DNA of 64,000 bases from Bog-473 sp036268485 (GTDB taxonomy: Bacteria; Actinomycetota; Acidimicrobiia; Acidimicrobiales; RAAP-2): the NCBI GenBank assembly GCA_036268485.1, contig DATAUC010000048.1, positions 1-64,000 of the forward strand, given 5' to 3'. Numbering within the stretch: position 1 is the stretch's first letter; each line of letters begins with the position of its first letter. The translations under genes and the position numbers were made by a program. Shown one piece after another: positions 16,384 to 25,058 of the stretch. The notes under the pieces are model-generated. The model did no database searches, was not told the DNA's origin, and worked only from the letters and a program-made list of their open reading frames with translations.

Positions 16384-16457
16384 TTATATGTGATGTTCTG
16401 AGCCCAGCTTCTCATAATCAAATCTATATAAGAAACGTGTAAGAACGCGTGTCTTAC
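16384..16457 (-). promoter_or_regulatory. AT-rich promoter region and palindrome upstream of the chaplin-like gene
   Basis: A locally AT-rich stretch holds candidate -10 elements (TATATA or GATTAT on the minus strand). Upstream of these, GTAAGA at 16439-16444 and TCTTAC at 16452-16457 form a perfect inverted repeat around ACGCGT. The palindrome sits where an activator or repressor would bind. The remaining 70 bp to the dcd stop show nothing. Confidence 0.4.
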
Positions 16458-16526
16458 GGTAATGCCCAAATCAATTCCGTCTGAAACAACGATACAGGCC
16501 ACTCGGCCCGATCCCACCAGCTTAGG

Positions 16527-17666
16527 CTACCGGCCCGGTCTCGTAAAATACCTGCTCAGAGTCTCTTCCTGCTGTTGATAGGAAGACCCTATATCGGACC
16601 CATACAGGGCCATGGGTTCTTCCAACATTCTCTCGAACGTCAATTTGCAGACGGCCTGCCCGTTTTCGACCATAAAGGGCACGTCGTGGGCCCGAACTTC
16701 GAGCGCCGCCCGGGATCCCTGGAAACGGCGGTTGGGGTCAAATCCGAAGCCGGGGTCGAAAAACCCTGCGTAATGGGTACGAAGCTCACCGCTGGTGGGG
16801 TCATAGGCCGTCATTTCCGCCGCCAGATAGGGAGGGATGCTGACCGCCTCGTGGGACATAAGAAGGTAGAAGCGCTTGGGCGAGAGGACCAGACGGTCGC
16901 CCTCCTCCCGGTAGACCGGGTCCCAGAACGGGGCCGGATCCACCTCCCGGCCCGAGGTCAGATCCAGCAGGGGGGCGCTGTCGCGGGTGCTGTGGCCGAC
17001 CCGCCCCTTCTCGTCCCCGTGGAGATCGAGGCCCAGGAAAAGCCCGTCGGACAACACCAGCTCCTCGGTCGGAACGGGCGCCCCGGCCCGGAAGAGGATG
17101 GGCTCGGCGGCATGGGCGGTCCGCACCTCGTGGTCGCTCAGGGACGGATGCCCGATGGACAGACGCAATTGATTGAGGGTGAGGTCCTCCCGGACCCGCA
17201 CGGCGAAGGACAAGGGGACGACCTCTAAATAGAGCGGACCCTGGTAGCCGGCGGCGATCTCGTCGAAGCGGTCGCTGTAATCGGTGATGACCCGGGTGAA
17301 GACGTCGATGCGGCCGGTCGAGCTCTTGGGGTTGGCCTTGCCCCGCAAGCCGGCCGGCAGATCCAACCTCTCCTTTAATTCAATGAGGTACGGGCAGCGC
17401 GCTTCGAGCATGGCCCCGTCGCCTCGGAGGTCGATCTCATCGAGGATGTAGTCCTTCAGTTTGTGCTCCACCGTGTCGTCGCCGGGGAGGAAGCTGCAAC
17501 GGATACGCAGCGCCCGCTCGCCCAGGCGCAGGTCCAGGCTGGCCGGCTGCACGTTGGTCTCGGGAATGTTGAAGCGCCCGGCATCGATGTAGCCGGCCCG
17601 GATGGCCCGTTCGAGAAGGTGGCCCGGCAGCACCCCTTCGGCCATCGGGTGCAGGCTCAGCACCAT
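16527..17666 (-). CDS. dcd: dCTP deaminase, long (bimodular) form
   Basis: A 379-residue protein with two dUTPase-like modules. The first has NVQPASLDLRLGERA, GKANPKSSTGRIDVFTRVI and YQGPLYLEVVPLSF; the second has ISIPPYLAAE-like, GELRTHYAGFFDPGFG and ENGQAVCKLTFE. Single-module Dcd is about 190 residues, so this is the duplicated form better known from alphaproteobacteria. It converts dCTP to dUTP for thymidylate synthesis. ATG 17666 is taken; ATG 17645 is an alternative, and neither has a strong ribosome site. DnaA-box-like sites lie in its upstream region. Confidence 0.85.
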   Translation of the reverse strand: MVLSLHPMAEGVLPGHLLERAIRAGYIDAGRFNIPETNVQPASLDLRLGERALRIRCSFLPGDDTVEHKLKDYILDEIDLRGDGAMLEARCPYLIELKERLDLPAGLRGKANPKSSTGRIDVFTRVITDYSDRFDEIAAGYQGPLYLEVVPLSFAVRVREDLTLNQLRLSIGHPSLSDHEVRTAHAAEPILFRAGAPVPTEELVLSDGLFLGLDLHGDEKGRVGHSTRDSAPLLDLTSGREVDPAPFWDPVYREEGDRLVLSPKRFYLLMSHEAVSIPPYLAAEMTAYDPTSGELRTHYAGFFDPGFGFDPNRRFQGSRAALEVRAHDVPFMVENGQAVCKLTFERMLEEPMALYGSDIGSSYQQQEETLSRYFTRPGR

Positions 17667-17688
17667 GGCGGAGTCGCTCGATTGAAGG

Positions 17689-17708
17689 GTGCGTGCACGA
17701 TCACGCAC
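17689..17708. promoter_or_regulatory. Inverted repeat upstream of dcd
   Basis: GTGCGTG, spacer CACGAT, CACGCAC: perfect 7-bp arms 22 bp upstream of the dcd start. It may be an operator or a 5' leader hairpin. No regulator gene is adjacent to assign it to. Confidence 0.4.
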
Positions 17709-17770
17709 TGAGCAAACCACAAAGGCGGACGGCGCAACAGCCCGGCCATGGGGATAGATGGCAGAAGCCC

Positions 17771-17836
17771 TGTGGACGACCTGGGGATGGAATCCCCGCA
17801 CATAGGGGTTTCCTAGGCACGGAACGCTTATCCACA
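17771..17836. promoter_or_regulatory. DnaA-box-like pair in the dcd / amidohydrolase intergenic region
   Basis: TTATCCACA at 17828-17836 is an exact consensus DnaA box. TGTGGACGA at 17771-17779 is the complement of TCGTCCACA, one mismatch from the actinobacterial TTGTCCACA. They lie 12 kb from oriC in a divergent promoter next to a dNTP-metabolism gene. DnaA regulates nucleotide-metabolism genes such as nrdAB in other bacteria; the link here is inference. Confidence 0.45.
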
Positions 17837-17892
17837 GGACAATGTTGCTGTTGGTGACATCGTTCTGACCGCCGCCGCCCGCCCGCTCTAAA

Positions 17893-17907
17893 CTGACGCC
17901 GCGTCAG
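17893..17907. promoter_or_regulatory. TetR-type operator at the amidohydrolase promoter
   Basis: CTGACGC C GCGTCAG is a perfect 7-bp palindrome with a single-base centre. It begins three bases after the last A of a TAAACT -10-like hexamer (17888-17893 region), where a repressor would block initiation. The shape resembles TetR-family operators. No TetR gene is in the window. Confidence 0.45.
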
Positions 17908-17950
17908 ATTCCCTGGCCCGGCCCCTCTGGCCCCTCGCAATGGAGGCTTC

Positions 17951-19684
17951 ATGCTCGACTACGTGATCCGATCCGGCACCGTGATCGACGGCACCGGCGG
18001 CCCGGGCCGGATAGCCGACGTGGGTATTCAAGACGGCCGTATCGTCGAGATCGGGGAGATCGCCTCCGCGGGCACGGTTGAACTCGATGCCACCGGCTTG
18101 ATGGTCATCCCCGGCATTGTCGACCCCCACACCCACTACGACGCACAACTCTTCTGGGATCCTTCGGCCTCCCCTTCCAATCTGCACGGTGTCACCACGG
18201 TCATCGGCGGCAATTGCGGCTTCACCCTGGCTCCTCTCAACGCCGAGGACGCCGACTACATCCGCCAGATGATGGCCAAGGTGGAAGGCATGCCGCTGAC
18301 CGCGCTCGAGCAGGGCGTGCCGTGGAATTGGTCGACCTTCGGCGAGTATCTCGGCGCGCTCGAGGGGAACCTGGGCGTCAACGCCGGCTTCCTGGTCGGA
18401 CACTGCGCCCTGCGGCGCAAGGTCATGGGCGCCGCCCGGGGCGAGGAGGTGGCGACCGACGAAGAGATCGCCGCCATGCGCCAGCTCCTGGGCCAATCGC
18501 TCGAAGCCGGCGGCCTGGGCTTCTCGTCGTCCCAATCGCGCACACACTCGGACGGCGACGGGAAGCCGATCAGTTCGCGCCACGCCGACCGGCGCGAGAT
18601 GTTGGCCTTCTGCGAAGAAGTGGCGGCCCACGAGGGGACCACGCTCGAGTACATCACCAACGGCTGCCTCGATTCGTTCAGCGACGAAGAGGTCGACCTC
18701 ATGACCACCATGAGTAAGACGGCGCAGCGGCCGCTCAACTGGAACGTCCTCACCGTGGACGGCCGCTCGGCCGACCGCATTGAGCACCAGCTAGCCGCCT
18801 CAACCAAAGCGGCCGAAGGCGGCGGCCAGATTGTCGCCCTCACCATGCCCACGCTGGTGCCCATGAACATGAGCTTCCGCACGCACTGCGCCCTCTTCCT
18901 CATTCCGGGCTGGGGCGAGATCATGGGCCTTCCCCAAGATGAGCGCATGGTGCAACTGGCCGACCCCAAGGTGCGCGCCCTGCTGGACGAGCGTGCTCGC
19001 AGCAAGGAGGCCGGCGTCTTTCGCGGCCTGGCCCGTTGGGGGACCTACGTCATCGGCGACACCTACGCCGCGGCCAACGACGGCTGCGCCGGACGCACGG
19101 TGGCCGACATCGCGGCCGAGCGTGGCACCGCCGACTTCGACACCCTGCTCGATGTGGTGCTGGCCGACGACCTGCGTACGGTGCTCTGGCCCAACACTGA
19201 TGACGGTGACGAGAACACGTGGGCCATGCGGGCCGAGATCTGGAGCGACCCCCGCGCCATGGTGGGCGGTTCCGACGCCGGCGCCCACCTGGACCGCATG
19301 TGCGGCTCCAGCTACCCCACCGCCTTCTTGCAGGACTGCCTGCGGGGACGCCAGCTGGTGCCGGTCGAGCAGGCCGTGCACATGATGACCGAGCAGCCGG
19401 CCCAGCTCTTCGGCCTGCGCGGGCGCGGCCGCCTGGCCGAGGGGTACGCGGCCGACGTAGTGGTCTTCGACCCCGCCACCGTCGCCTCCGACCCCGCCCG
19501 CCTGGTGCACGACCTGCCCGGCGAAGCTCCCCGCCTCATCGCCGGATCCCAGGGCGTCGTCCGGGTTCTGGTCAACGGGGTGGAAACCATTCGCGACGGC
19601 ATGCCGACCGGCGCCGTACCCGGCACCCTCATCCGCTCAGGCCAGGACACCCGCTCCGTCATCCCGGTCGGCGCATCTGCCTAA
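17951..19684 (+). CDS. N-acyl-D-amino-acid deacylase-like amidohydrolase
   Basis: A 577-residue amidohydrolase-superfamily protein. The metal site PGIVDPHTHYDAQLFWDP is near residue 55, GGNCGFTLAPL follows, and the C-terminus returns to the small beta domain (GRLAEGYAADVVVFDP). Length and motifs fit the D-aminoacylase branch, which hydrolyses N-acyl-D-amino acids or related amides in the cytoplasm; the true substrate is unknown. GGAGG lies four bases before ATG. Upstream are a -10-like TAAACT and a TetR-type palindrome. A strong hairpin follows the gene. Confidence 0.87.
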   Translation: MLDYVIRSGTVIDGTGGPGRIADVGIQDGRIVEIGEIASAGTVELDATGLMVIPGIVDPHTHYDAQLFWDPSASPSNLHGVTTVIGGNCGFTLAPLNAEDADYIRQMMAKVEGMPLTALEQGVPWNWSTFGEYLGALEGNLGVNAGFLVGHCALRRKVMGAARGEEVATDEEIAAMRQLLGQSLEAGGLGFSSSQSRTHSDGDGKPISSRHADRREMLAFCEEVAAHEGTTLEYITNGCLDSFSDEEVDLMTTMSKTAQRPLNWNVLTVDGRSADRIEHQLAASTKAAEGGGQIVALTMPTLVPMNMSFRTHCALFLIPGWGEIMGLPQDERMVQLADPKVRALLDERARSKEAGVFRGLARWGTYVIGDTYAAANDGCAGRTVADIAAERGTADFDTLLDVVLADDLRTVLWPNTDDGDENTWAMRAEIWSDPRAMVGGSDAGAHLDRMCGSSYPTAFLQDCLRGRQLVPVEQAVHMMTEQPAQLFGLRGRGRLAEGYAADVVVFDPATVASDPARLVHDLPGEAPRLIAGSQGVVRVLVNGVETIRDGMPTGAVPGTLIRSGQDTRSVIPVGASA

Positions 19685-19707
19685 CCCGTCCGCTCCTCGC
19701 CCGAGCG

Positions 19708-19738
19708 GCTCCCGCGACCCCCGGGGGGCGCCGGGAGC
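19708..19738 (+). terminator. GC-rich hairpin after the amidohydrolase gene
   Basis: GCTCCC at 19708-19713 pairs with GGGAGC at 19733-19738, and the interior can continue as a CCCCC/GGGGG stem. It separates the amidohydrolase from lepB. There is no T-run. Confidence 0.5.
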
Positions 19739-19769
19739 GATGGGCGCCGACGAGTAGCCTGCCCCTACC

Positions 19770-20390
19770 GTGACGTCCGAAGCCCTCGATTCCACCGACC
19801 TCGGGACGCCCGTTCCGCCCAAGCGTGCCAGCCGTTCGCGCTGGGGTCGCGAGGCCATCGTCGTGGTGCTGGTGGCGTTGGTCGTGGCCCTGCTCATCCG
19901 CACCTTCGCCGTCCAGACCTTCTATATCCCGTCGGGCTCCATGGAGCCGACGCTGAAGATCGGCGACCGCATCCTCGTCAACAAGCTGAGCTACCACCTG
20001 CACGGCATCGGGCGCGGCGACATCGTGGTCTTCTCCAAGCCGCCGCTCGAAAACTGCGGCGGCGCCGAGGTGAACGATCTGGTCAAGCGGGTCATCGGCC
20101 TCCCGGGTGAAACCATCTCGCTCTACAAGGGACACGTCTACATAAACGGCAAGGCGCTCAACGAGTCCTGGCTGCCCTCTTCGGTGCGCGGGGTGACCTA
20201 CCCGGGCCCGGCCGGCACGGGCTACAGCCTGACCAAGCCCTTCCTGATCCCCAAAAACGACTACTTCATGATGGGCGACAACCGCACCGAGTCGTGCGAC
20301 AGCCGCTACTGGGGTCCGATCTCACACTCACTGATTGTGGGCAAGGTCGAAGTGCGGGTCTGGCCCATCACCTCGTTCCACTTCTTCTAA
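19770..20390 (+). CDS. lepB: Signal peptidase I
   Basis: A 206-residue membrane protease. One N-terminal helix (IVVVLVALVVALLIRTF) precedes SGSMEPTL with the catalytic Ser, then LVKRVIGLPGE with the general-base Lys and MGDNRTESCDSRYWG. It removes signal peptides from exported proteins on the outer membrane face. GTG 19770 has no Shine-Dalgarno; TAGCCT lies nine bases upstream, so the mRNA may be leaderless. It is followed after 12 bp by a GNAT gene, probably one transcript. Confidence 0.94.
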   Translation: MTSEALDSTDLGTPVPPKRASRSRWGREAIVVVLVALVVALLIRTFAVQTFYIPSGSMEPTLKIGDRILVNKLSYHLHGIGRGDIVVFSKPPLENCGGAEVNDLVKRVIGLPGETISLYKGHVYINGKALNESWLPSSVRGVTYPGPAGTGYSLTKPFLIPKNDYFMMGDNRTESCDSRYWGPISHSLIVGKVEVRVWPITSFHFF

Positions 20391-20402
20391 GTCGGCGCCG
20401 CC

Positions 20403-20828
20403 GTGGCCTTCGACATCGGTTCGGCGCGGCCGTCGCAATTCCCGGCCATCCTGAACTTCTGGGAAGCAGCCACCGAACTTCCGTCGGCCACCGACGACCT
20501 TCCCGGGCTGAGCGCCCTTTGGGAACGCGACCCCGATGCCTTCGTCATTGCCTCGGTTGAGGGGGACATCGTCGGTACCCTCCTGGCCGCCTGGGACGGT
20601 TGGCGCGGTGCCTTCTACCGGCTGGCCGTGCACCCTGATTATCGCCGCCACGGGCTCGGTCGTTCGCTGGTAGCCGAAGGTGAACGGCGCCTACGCCAAC
20701 GCGGCGTCCGTCGCATCAATCTCTACGTGGTCGAGGCCCATCCGGCCGCCATGGGCTTCTGGCCGGCTCTCGGCTACCTGCTCGATGCCGAAGAAGTTCG
20801 CTTCGTCAAGAACGTCACTCCCGAATAG
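20403..20828 (+). CDS. GNAT-family N-acetyltransferase
   Basis: A 141-residue acetyltransferase fold. The acetyl-CoA loop is RLAVHPDYRRHGLGRSLV, followed by INLYVVEAHPAAMGFWPALGY, the usual fourth-to-fifth strand region. GTG 20403 is only 12 bases after lepB, so it is likely in its operon. Substrate unknown. Its last 14 bases overlap the convergent GNAT gene on the other strand. Confidence 0.87.
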   Translation: MAFDIGSARPSQFPAILNFWEAATELPSATDDLPGLSALWERDPDAFVIASVEGDIVGTLLAAWDGWRGAFYRLAVHPDYRRHGLGRSLVAEGERRLRQRGVRRINLYVVEAHPAAMGFWPALGYLLDAEEVRFVKNVTPE

Positions 20829-21339
20829 CGAACGGCGTCGCCGGTTCGAGCGGCGCAACCAGTCGGAGCTCCCGGATAGTGGTGCCGTGGAAATCCGCCG
20901 TCCTGTCCGTCCCGTCGGGTCGATACCCGACCGATGCGTAGAAGCCCAGCGGGCCCACATTGCGTTCGTGGGTGAAGAGGTAGGCCTCGGAGCAGCCGGC
21001 GGAGCGCAGTGCATCGTGGGCCAGGGTCAGCAGCGCGCCGCCGATGCCGCGGCCGCCGTGGTCCGGATGCACAAAGAGCAGGTGGAGTTCGCCGTCGTCC
21101 GGGTGGGCGGCGCAGTACCCGACCACCCCGCCCGTGCCGTGGTCGGCCACCACGAGCACGTCCGGAGGCTGGTGGTCGACCACGAGCTGATCCCAGTATT
21201 CGGGTGGGAACATCGGCCGTTCGACCATCTGACCCAGAAAGTTCCAACCGGTACGGACGGCGGCGTTGAAGACGGCGCCGATGGCCGCCGCGTCCCCGGC
21301 TACTGCCGGCCGGACGGTGATGCGGCTGTCCTCAACCAT
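20815..21339 (-). CDS. GNAT-family N-acetyltransferase (phosphinothricin-acetyltransferase-like)
   Basis: A 174-residue acetyltransferase. It begins ITVRPAVAGDAAAIGAVFNAAVRT, and the CoA motif is FVHPDHGGRGIGGALL with later LFTHERNVGPLGFYASVGY. The N-terminal part and length resemble amino-acid or phosphinothricin acetyltransferases. ATG 21339 starts the fold; the upstream open frame covers the promoter of the RodZ-like gene. It overlaps the convergent acetyltransferase by 14 bp. The substrate cannot be deduced. Confidence 0.87.
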   Translation of the reverse strand: MVEDSRITVRPAVAGDAAAIGAVFNAAVRTGWNFLGQMVERPMFPPEYWDQLVVDHQPPDVLVVADHGTGGVVGYCAAHPDDGELHLLFVHPDHGGRGIGGALLTLAHDALRSAGCSEAYLFTHERNVGPLGFYASVGYRPDGTDRTADFHGTTIRELRLVAPLEPATPFAIRE

Positions 21340-21463
21340 GGTTGGGACCGTAGCCCCCTCTCGCCCAGAGCGAGCCCGATCGGGTCGAGCCGGCCTGCGC
21401 CCAAGTCGGCGGCACCCGGCCGGTACGATGACCAGGTCTGGTTGGCCGCTCAAGGGGCTGCAA

Positions 21464-22507
21464 GTGCTCAGTCGTGAATCCCCTTCCCCGGGTGATGAAG
21501 AGGTGGTGCCGCCATCACTCTCGGCCATCGCGTCCACCCTCCGTCAGGCCCGCCAGCGCATCGGTCTCACCGTGGAGGAAGCCGCCAGCCACTCCTCCTG
21601 CACCAAGGACGACATCGTTGCGCTCGAGCGCGGCGACATGGAACACCTGACCGATCGGGTGGAAACGCTCCGCACCCTGCGCTCGTATGCCGATTCGCTG
21701 GGACTCTCCGGGGACGCCATGGTCCTGGCCGCGGTCAGCGCCTGGCCCCCCATGGAGCAGCTGCCGGTGCGGCCCATCGAAAGGCCCCTAGTCTCGGTCT
21801 CGTCCGCTCCGGTCGGGGGGCACACACCCGCCGGCGGCCACGCCTCGCTGTGGCCGGGCGACGCCACCGGTGTGACCGACTCCACCATTACCGGTGTCGT
21901 GCCCAACGTCCGCTCCATCAACGACACCGGCCAGGTCCCCATCTTCGATACCGGTCAGGTCCCCGCCGTGCGCCAGGGCGCCCCGTTCGCCTTGAAGCTG
22001 CTGACTACCGTGGTCGCCCTCCTGGTGGTGCTCGGCGGCGTGGGACTGCTCGAGCACAAGCACGTGTCGGGTTGGTACGACAGCGCCAAAGCCTCGACCA
22101 CTCGCTGGGTCGACGACGCCAGGAAGGCCGTCGGACTGGACTCCAAAAAGACGAACACGCCCAAGACGGCGGCCAAGGTCACCAAGAAGCCCGAGCCCAA
22201 GGTCGACATCGTCCCCGGGGTGGGCAATCAGGTCATCTTCAACGTGCACGCCGCTTCGTTCACGGTGAAGATGGCCGCGGTCAAGGGGCCGTGTTGGATG
22301 CAGGTTACCGGGCTCGGGCAACTACGCCCGATTTACGCCCAGGTGATGCCGGCCGGACAGAACAAGAACTTCGTCGTGACCAGCTCGGTCTCCATTGAGA
22401 CGGCCAGTTCGTCCGGACGGGCCTATGTCTATGAGGGCAAGCAGTTCATCGGGTACTACTTCCCGACCAAGGTGCCCTTCACCATGGTGTTCAACGCCGA
22501 ACCGTGA
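21464..22507 (+). CDS. RodZ-like helix-turn-helix membrane protein
   Basis: A 347-residue protein with RodZ architecture. The N-terminal HTH_25 domain is ASTLRQARQRIGLTVEEAAS with ALERGDMEHL. A long disordered stretch, one membrane helix (LLTTVVALLVVLGGVGLLEH), a Lys-rich stem and a C-terminal DUF4115-type beta domain follow. RodZ-like proteins link cell-shape machinery to the membrane. GTG 21464 is chosen since AAGGGG lies seven bases before it; ATG 21428 lacks a ribosome site. The gene ends eight bases from the convergent gyrA stop. Confidence 0.8.
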   Translation: MLSRESPSPGDEEVVPPSLSAIASTLRQARQRIGLTVEEAASHSSCTKDDIVALERGDMEHLTDRVETLRTLRSYADSLGLSGDAMVLAAVSAWPPMEQLPVRPIERPLVSVSSAPVGGHTPAGGHASLWPGDATGVTDSTITGVVPNVRSINDTGQVPIFDTGQVPAVRQGAPFALKLLTTVVALLVVLGGVGLLEHKHVSGWYDSAKASTTRWVDDARKAVGLDSKKTNTPKTAAKVTKKPEPKVDIVPGVGNQVIFNVHAASFTVKMAAVKGPCWMQVTGLGQLRPIYAQVMPAGQNKNFVVTSSVSIETASSSGRAYVYEGKQFIGYYFPTKVPFTMVFNAEP

Positions 22508-22515
22508 GCGGGCGA

Positions 22516-25035
22516 CTATTCGGCGTCGTCGGTTTCGGCGTTGACCCGGGCCACGGCGGCCACGCTCTGCCCATCATCGAGGTTCATGACCCGCACCCCG
22601 GTGGCGTCCCGACCCTGTGACGCGATCTCGCGCGCCGCGGTCCGGATGACCACCCCACCGGATGACACCAGGAGAATCTCCTCGTCGAGGGCCACCATGA
22701 AGGCGGCCACCACCGAGCCCCGCTTGCCGGTCAGGCGGATGCCGCGCACGCCCTGGCCACCGCGGGCCTGCCGGTTGAAGCGTTCCAGCTTGGTCCGCTT
22801 GCCGTAGCCGGCGTCGGTGACCAACAGGATGTCGGTGTCGTCAGCCGCCACGTCACAGGAGACGACACTGTCGCCCGCCTTCAACCGGATGCCGCGCACG
22901 CCGGCCGCATCGCGACCCATGGCCCGCACGTCGGATTCGTTGAAGCGAATGGTCATGCCGCTGGCCGTCACTTCGAAAATATCGTCATCGCCCGAGGTGG
23001 CCACCACGCGCACCAGCTCGTCGCCCTCGCGCAGGTTGATGGCGATGAAGCCTTCGCGGCGTGACTTGTCGTACTCGCTCATGGCGGTCTTCTTGACCTG
23101 ACCCTGCGACGTGGCGAACACCAGGTACTGGTCGGGCGAGAACTCGCGGGTGGTGATGATGGCCTGAATCGACTCGTTCGGGTTGAGCGGCACCAGGTTG
23201 ATGGCCGCGGTGCCCTTGGCCGTGCGCTCCTTCAGCGGGATCTCGTGACCGCGCAGGCGGTAGACCTTGCCGTGGTTGGAGAACAGCAAGAGGTAGGAAT
23301 GCGACGAGGAGTGGACGACCTGGCTGACCAGGTCCTCTTCCTTCAGGCGCGCCCCCTGCACGCCGCGGCCACCACGGCCCTGGGTGCGGAAGGCGGCGGC
23401 GGCCACTGACTTGATGTAGCCGCCACTGGTCATGGTGACCACGATTTCCTCGTCGTCGATCAGGTCCTCGACGCCCATTTCGCCCGGGTCGTGCGTGATG
23501 ATGCTGCGGCGCGGGTTGGCGTACTTGTCCCGGATGGCGATCATCTCTTCGGAGATGACGCCGCGCAGCTTGGCATCGTCGGCCAGGATCGACTGCAGCT
23601 CGGCGATGGTCTCAATGAGCTTGGCCATCTCCTCTTCGAGCTCGCTGCGACCCAGACGGGTGAGACGACCCAGGGTCATGTCGAGGATATGGGTGGCCTG
23701 CACCTCGGTGAACTCGAAGGGTGCGGCCATCAGCGCGGTGCGGGCCGACGGGCGGTCGTCCGAGCCCCGGATGGTGGCGATCACCGCGTCGAGCATGTCG
23801 ATGGCCTTGAGCAGACCCTCGACGATGTGCGCCCGTTCCTGCGCCTTGCGCAAGCGGAACTCGGTGCGGCGGGTGACCACTTCGATCTGGTGATCGATGT
23901 AGTGCGAAAGCGCCTGGGCCAGATTCAAGGTCCGCGGCACCGAGTCGACCAGGGCCAGCATGTTGACGCCGAAGCTGGTCTGCAACGGCGTCTGCTTGAA
24001 CAGGTTGTTCAGCACCACGTTGGCGTTGGCGTCGCGCTTGAGTTCTATGACCAGTCGCGGCTGCTGGTTGGCCGAGGCGTTACGGAGTTCGCTGATGCCG
24101 TCCAGGTCACCCGAGCGCACCAGGTCGGTGATCTTCTGCTCAATGACCTCGACCGAGGTCTGGTACGGGAATTCCGTCACCACGATGCGGTCGCCGACGC
24201 GGCCTTCTTCGATTTCGGCGACGGCGCGCATCTTTATGGAGCCGCGGCCGGTGCGGTAGGCGTCGAGAACGCCCTGGCGACCGAGGATCAGCGCGCCGGT
24301 CGGGAAGTCGGGGCCCTTGACGAACTGCATGAGATCGTCCGGGGTGGCATCGGGATTGTTGAGGACATGGATAGCGGCGTCAATCACTTCGCCCATGTTG
24401 TGGGGCGGGATGTTCGTCGCCATGCCCACGGCGATGCCCTGGGCGCCGTTGATCAGGAGGTTGGGGAACCGGCCGGGCAGAACGACGGGCTCTTCGTCCG
24501 AGCCGTCGTAGTTGGGGATCTTGTCGATAGTGTCTTCATCGATGTCGGCCATGAGCTCGAGCGCGAGCGGGGCCAGCCGGCATTCGGTGTACCGCATGGC
24601 GGCCGGGCCGTCGTCGGGACTACGCCCGCCGAAACTGCCGTGGCCGTCGATCAGCGGGTGGCGCAACGAGAAGTCCTGCACCATGCGGGCCAGGGCTTCG
24701 TAAATGGCCGAGTCGCCGTGCGGGTGGTACGTCCCCATGACGTCGCCCACGACCTTGGCGCACTTGTTGTGGGGTCGGTCGGGCCGCAGGCCGCGGTCGA
24801 ACATGGAGTAGAGAATCCGGCGGTGCACCGGCTTCAGGCCGTCGCGCACGTCGGGCAGGGCGCGAGAGACGATGACCGACATGGAGTACTCGAGGAAGGA
24901 TCGCTCCATTTCCTCCTGAATCTCTATCGGCTCGATGTAGCCCTCAACCGGTGCTTCATCGCCTCCGGGAGGTGCGCCGGCCCCACCACTGCCGCGTCCT
25001 CCACGTCCGCCACCGCGCGTCGACTGTCGTGCCAT
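22516..25035 (-). CDS. gyrA: DNA gyrase subunit A
   Basis: An 839-residue type II topoisomerase subunit. After a Gly/Arg-rich N-terminal tail come VSRALPDVRDGLKPVHRRIL, HPHGDSAIYEALARMVQDFS and AAMRYTECRLAPLA with the active-site Tyr. The C-terminal pinwheel has repeated GRGGRGVQG and ARGGQGVRGIRL boxes, including the GyrA box needed for negative supercoiling. No intein is present. GGAGAG precedes ATG. It follows gyrB by 23 bp on the same strand. Confidence 0.97.
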   Translation of the reverse strand: MARQSTRGGGRGGRGSGGAGAPPGGDEAPVEGYIEPIEIQEEMERSFLEYSMSVIVSRALPDVRDGLKPVHRRILYSMFDRGLRPDRPHNKCAKVVGDVMGTYHPHGDSAIYEALARMVQDFSLRHPLIDGHGSFGGRSPDDGPAAMRYTECRLAPLALELMADIDEDTIDKIPNYDGSDEEPVVLPGRFPNLLINGAQGIAVGMATNIPPHNMGEVIDAAIHVLNNPDATPDDLMQFVKGPDFPTGALILGRQGVLDAYRTGRGSIKMRAVAEIEEGRVGDRIVVTEFPYQTSVEVIEQKITDLVRSGDLDGISELRNASANQQPRLVIELKRDANANVVLNNLFKQTPLQTSFGVNMLALVDSVPRTLNLAQALSHYIDHQIEVVTRRTEFRLRKAQERAHIVEGLLKAIDMLDAVIATIRGSDDRPSARTALMAAPFEFTEVQATHILDMTLGRLTRLGRSELEEEMAKLIETIAELQSILADDAKLRGVISEEMIAIRDKYANPRRSIITHDPGEMGVEDLIDDEEIVVTMTSGGYIKSVAAAAFRTQGRGGRGVQGARLKEEDLVSQVVHSSSHSYLLLFSNHGKVYRLRGHEIPLKERTAKGTAAINLVPLNPNESIQAIITTREFSPDQYLVFATSQGQVKKTAMSEYDKSRREGFIAINLREGDELVRVVATSGDDDIFEVTASGMTIRFNESDVRAMGRDAAGVRGIRLKAGDSVVSCDVAADDTDILLVTDAGYGKRTKLERFNRQARGGQGVRGIRLTGKRGSVVAAFMVALDEEILLVSSGGVVIRTAAREIASQGRDATGVRVMNLDDGQSVAAVARVNAETDDAE

Positions 25036-25058
25036 GTGTTCTCTCCGTCTTCTCCCGC

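Noticed and set aside
14834..16393. 519-codon plus-strand frame opposite the chaplin-like gene
   Set aside because: The regular repeats of the minus-strand gene create an open antisense frame; the minus strand has the signal peptide, ribosome site and sorting signal.
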